A stretch of DNA of 14,267 nt from Gemmatimonadota bacterium. GTDB taxonomy: Bacteria; Gemmatimonadota; Gemmatimonadetes; Gemmatimonadales; GWC2-71-9. Location of the stretch: contig JAGGAG010000055.1 in the NCBI GenBank assembly GCA_017889745.1, positions 1-14,267 of the forward strand. The letters are read 5' to 3'. This document shows, piece by piece, positions 11,529 through 14,267 of this stretch. The notes under the pieces were generated by a model that was given only the letters and a program-made list of their open reading frames with translations, did no database searches and was not told the DNA's origin. Each line of letters starts with the position of its first letter. Positions within the stretch are counted from its first letter, which is position 1. A program made the translations under genes and the position numbers.

Positions 11529-12912
11529 GCTGTTGAATCGCCGCGAGCATCTCAGGGACTCGGGTGAACTTCTCTCTTGGGGCCCCGCGTGGCTTGCCGG
11601 CGGCCTGTTCCAGCGCGTCGAGCTTCTGCCAGTCGGCATAGCTCACCACCTGCACGCCGCGAGCCCGGAGTACCTGGTCGACCTCGGCGCGCTTGCCACG
11701 CGGGCTCGGCGTGATGGCGCCGCTCGCGAGGTCCTCCAGCAACCGGTCGGCCGTCTCGACCGAGTCGGGCTTGTTGGTGCCGATGACGCCGCTCGGGCCG
11801 CGCTTGATCCAGCCCACGGCATACACCCCGCGGAGCACCTCGGGTGCGCCCGGCGCCGCGAGGACGCGGCCCTCGACATTGGGAATGACACCGGCACGCG
11901 GGTCAAACGGCACGCCGGGAACCGCGACGCCCTTGTATCCCACCGACCGGAAGACGAGGCCGGCAGGCAACGTCTCCGTCTCGCCGGTGGCCTCGGCCTT
12001 GAGGTCATTGCCCGAGCCACGCACCAGGCGGTTCTTCACGAGCTTCACGCCCTCGACGCAGGTGCCCCCCAGAATTTCCACCGGCGACACGAGGAAACGG
12101 AGCACGAGCTTGCGCTTCCGGCCCTCGGGCTTGCGCGCCGCGAACTCCTGGAGCGTGTGGAGGTTCTTCTCCGCGGTGCGATCCTCGCCCCCGGAAAGCT
12201 GGAGGGCACTGTGTTCGTCCAGCTCGATCTCGCGCGGGTCGACGATGACATCGGTCTCGGCGAGTTCACCCAGCTCCTTCAACTCGGGATTGGTGAACGC
12301 GGCCTGGGCCGGCCCGCGACGGCCGAGCACGTAGATGGTGTCCACCTTGCCGGCGCGCAGGGCGTCGAGCGCGTGCTGCGAGATGTCGGTGGGGGTGAGC
12401 TCGCCCATGCTGCTCGCCAGGATGCGCGCGACATCCATGGCGACGTTGCCCATGCCGACGACGACGGCGCTGGTGGCGGAGAGATCGAAACGCCGGTCAC
12501 GGTAGTCGGGGTGACCGTTGTACCAGCCGACGAACTCGGTGGCGGCATGACTGCCCGCGAGCGCCTCGCCCGGGATGCCGAGCTGCCGGTCGGTCTCGGC
12601 GCCGGTGGCGTAGATGACCGCGTCGTAGTGCGCCATGAGCTCGTCGTGCTCGATGCCGCTGCCGATATTCACGTTGCCGAGAAAGCGGAAACCGGGGTGC
12701 GCGGCAATGCGGTCGTAGATCCGGGTCACCGACTTGATCTTGGGATGATCGGGCGCCACGCCGCCACGCACCAGACCGTAGGGCGTGGGGAGGCGATCGA
12801 ACATGTCGATCTCGACGTCGGGCAGCTTCTTCTGCAGGTGCTCGGCGGCGTAGAAGCCCGAGGGGCCCGACCCGATGATGGCGACGCGGAGTGGCGCGGC
12901 TGGAACAGTCAT
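11518..12912 (-). CDS. fprA: FprA-type ferredoxin/adrenodoxin-NADP+ reductase
   Basis: This FAD enzyme moves electrons between NADPH and a ferredoxin. The 464-aa product has the FAD-binding VAIIGSGPSGFYAAEHL (10-26), PTPYGLVRGGVAPDHPKIKS, the NADP-binding VVVGMGNVAMDVARIL, VLGRRGPAQAAFTNPELKEL, and the family signature VGWIKRGPSGVIGTNKPDS. These place it with mycobacterial FprA and mitochondrial adrenodoxin reductase rather than plant-type or E. coli Fpr. ATG 12912 is preferred over 12945 because AAAGGA (12925 to 12920) lies 7 nt before it and the Rossmann strand then follows normally. It begins 1 bp after the carboxypeptidase stop, so the two are co-transcribed. The last codons lie in an inverted repeat. 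No ferredoxin gene is in the window. Confidence 0.94.
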   Translation of the reverse strand: MTVPAAPLRVAIIGSGPSGFYAAEHLQKKLPDVEIDMFDRLPTPYGLVRGGVAPDHPKIKSVTRIYDRIAAHPGFRFLGNVNIGSGIEHDELMAHYDAVIYATGAETDRQLGIPGEALAGSHAATEFVGWYNGHPDYRDRRFDLSATSAVVVGMGNVAMDVARILASSMGELTPTDISQHALDALRAGKVDTIYVLGRRGPAQAAFTNPELKELGELAETDVIVDPREIELDEHSALQLSGGEDRTAEKNLHTLQEFAARKPEGRKRKLVLRFLVSPVEILGGTCVEGVKLVKNRLVRGSGNDLKAEATGETETLPAGLVFRSVGYKGVAVPGVPFDPRAGVIPNVEGRVLAAPGAPEVLRGVYAVGWIKRGPSGVIGTNKPDSVETADRLLEDLASGAITPSPRGKRAEVDQVLRARGVQVVSYADWQKLDALEQAAGKPRGAPREKFTRVPEMLAAIQQREQ

Positions 12913-12913
12913 G

Positions 12914-14267
12914 TCAGCGTCCTTTCGCCATTTCGACCACGACACTGTCCAGCTGGGCGAGAATGGCCGAGCCGGGCAGTGCGTGATGATTGGCCTGTAT
13001 GGAAAACGTGAGCACCTTGCCGCTCTGCAGTTCGACGTACCCGGACAACGTGTTGGTGCGCGAGATGGTGCCGGTCTTGGCGCGAACCTTCCCCTCGATG
13101 GGCGTGCCGACGAAGCGATTCTTCAGGGATCCGCGCTTGCCCGACTGGGGCAGCCCCGCCGCAAACGTCGCGTAGTTCGGGTGTGCCCGGATGAACCGGA
13201 GAACCTGCGTGAACGCCAGCGGGCTCACGAGGTTGGAGGCGGAGAGCCCGGAGCCGTCGCTCAGCGCGATCTGGGTGGAGTCGACACCGACGGAGTCGAT
13301 GAGGAAGCGTCGCTCGATGCGGAGGCCCTCGTCCCAGCTGCCGCTGCGGCCGAACTGCTTGCCCAGCTGCTTCAGGGTCATCTCGGCGTACCAGTTCTGG
13401 CTCGTATTGAGGATGGGGAAGATCCAGTCCCTGAGCGGGCGGCTCGTGACCTCGGCGAGCGGGACGCCGCGGCGGACGATCTCGTACGCCATGGAGTCGG
13501 TGGTGGAGCGGGTGCCACCGAGCACGGCGATGCCCTGCGCGGCGAGCGCGGCGCGAAGCGCGCGGGCGGCGAAGGCGTTGGGATCGGGCAGGGCGAAGTA
13601 CTCGGTGCGCGCGCTGCGCCCCGTCTCCACATCGCCCTGGGCCCAGACCAACAGGGTGCCCGGGGTGCGGAAGAAGTCGATGGTCTCCTCCTGGCCGCGC
13701 GCCACGGTGCGGGTGTGGTTCTCCAGGGTGACGTCACCGAAGTCGGGCGAGAACGCGAGCCTGACCGGCGGCCCCGCCGTATCGGTGGTGGAGTACTCGA
13801 TGTCGATGCTGTTGTCGTTGAATCCCAGCCCGCTCACCGGTGCCGCGTACCACCAGTTGAGGTCGTAGTTCTCCCAGGCGGGGTGGACCAGCGTGGGCTC
13901 GAACCAGCTGCCGTCGCCCACCACGTCGCCGGAAACCGCGGTGATACCGGCGCGCGCGAGCTGGGTGGCGAGCTCGGTGAGCCTGACCATCGGGCTCGTG
14001 TCGCAGGCCCCCACGGCCAGGGTATCGACGGCGTAGCAGCGCTTGCTGAACGTGGGGTCGCCGCGGCCATAAAGGACGAGGTCACCCTGGAGGTTGCCGT
14101 TCACGATGGGGCCGCTGCCGTACACGCTGGTGCGGACGGCGAAGTCGGGCGCAAGGAGGGCCGAGGCGACCGCGCTCACCACGATCTTGGTGTTGCTCGC
14201 CGGAACGAACATGCGATCGGCGTTGCGGCCGTAGAGGAGGGTGCCCTTCTCGTCGACGAGCGCGACG
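12914..14267 (-). CDS. dacB: D-alanyl-D-alanine carboxypeptidase/endopeptidase, PBP4 (DacB) type, partial at the N-terminus
   Basis: This is a class C penicillin-binding protein that trims or cuts peptidoglycan peptides in the periplasm. All three active-site motifs are present: S-N-T-K in FVPASNTKIV, S-Q-N in LNTSQNWYAEMTLKQLGK, and K-T-G in VRAKTGTISRTNTLSGYVE. GRGDPTF, LSDGSGLSASN and a large inserted domain between the first two motifs are typical of PBP4. The frame is open through the right edge (VALVDEKGTLLYGRNADR precedes the internal Met at 14212), so that Met is not the start; the signal peptide and early N-terminus lie outside the window. The C-terminus ends EMAKGR, 1 bp before fprA. 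About 451 residues are visible. Confidence 0.93.
   Translation of the reverse strand, partial: VALVDEKGTLLYGRNADRMFVPASNTKIVVSAVASALLAPDFAVRTSVYGSGPIVNGNLQGDLVLYGRGDPTFSKRCYAVDTLAVGACDTSPMVRLTELATQLARAGITAVSGDVVGDGSWFEPTLVHPAWENYDLNWWYAAPVSGLGFNDNSIDIEYSTTDTAGPPVRLAFSPDFGDVTLENHTRTVARGQEETIDFFRTPGTLLVWAQGDVETGRSARTEYFALPDPNAFAARALRAALAAQGIAVLGGTRSTTDSMAYEIVRRGVPLAEVTSRPLRDWIFPILNTSQNWYAEMTLKQLGKQFGRSGSWDEGLRIERRFLIDSVGVDSTQIALSDGSGLSASNLVSPLAFTQVLRFIRAHPNYATFAAGLPQSGKRGSLKNRFVGTPIEGKVRAKTGTISRTNTLSGYVELQSGKVLTFSIQANHHALPGSAILAQLDSVVVEMAKGR
12920..12925 (-). promoter_or_regulatory. Shine-Dalgarno AAAGGA of fprA
   Basis: The minus strand reads AAAGGACGCTGACATG. The site lies in the last codons of the carboxypeptidase gene, with its TGA between the site and the fprA ATG. 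It fixes the fprA start at 12912. Confidence 0.65.

Noticed and set aside
1..14267. Horizontally acquired island or defence system
   Set aside because: No integrase, transposase, tRNA boundary, toxin-antitoxin or nuclease genes were seen, and base composition of coding DNA looks uniform throughout.

Overview
This window comes from a GC-rich bacterial chromosome, and every credible gene reads on the minus strand (right to left). The best guess for the host is Gemmatimonadota. The reasons are the GC-rich codon use, an acidobacterial/gemmatimonad-style FtsX/MacB permease, a short Bacteroidota-like sigma-70 factor, and leaderless-looking promoters. This is an inference from gene style, not proven. 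No rRNA, tRNA, transposase or CRISPR array was seen.

Layout in transcription order. (1) The right edge holds a PBP4-type D-Ala-D-Ala carboxypeptidase (N-terminus off the window), followed 1 bp later by an FprA/adrenodoxin-reductase-type ferredoxin-NADP reductase. (2) A 97-bp gap carries tandem GTRAACG heptamers and an inverted repeat that runs over the reductase stop codon. (3) Next come a PduO-type cobalamin adenosyltransferase (TTG start) and aroB, 1 bp apart. (4) A 338-bp intergenic region has a second heptamer patch, an AT-rich island with DnaA-box-like TTGTCCACA sites, and a strong sigma-70 promoter. (5) The promoter drives a tightly packed set: sigma factor, lipoprotein RidA (TTG start), ABC-type permease and a DUF1624/HGSNAT-like membrane acyltransferase (GTG start). 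(6) A leaderless-looking promoter starts a LON-domain protein followed by glcD, glcE and glcF, all overlapping. (7) A second leaderless-looking promoter starts a HAD-family hydrolase cut by the left edge.

How the genes fit together. GlcDEF oxidises glycolate to glyoxylate, and the HAD protein next door could in principle supply glycolate from 2-phosphoglycolate. Its motif I, however, has Asn in place of the usual second Asp, so phosphatase activity is uncertain. The FprA-type reductase lies just upstream of the adenosyltransferase, which needs reduced cob(I)alamin, so it could supply electrons. The sigma-led operon combines a transcription factor with three predicted envelope proteins and is the most system-like group here.

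Most genes belong to known families. The less ordinary signals are the paired TTGTCCACA sites over the sigma promoter, a hairpin enclosing the sigma ribosome binding site, the shared CCTATNTT promoter element, a family of related 7- and 9-bp tandem repeats at three loci, and the coupling of a stand-alone LON domain to glycolate oxidase.
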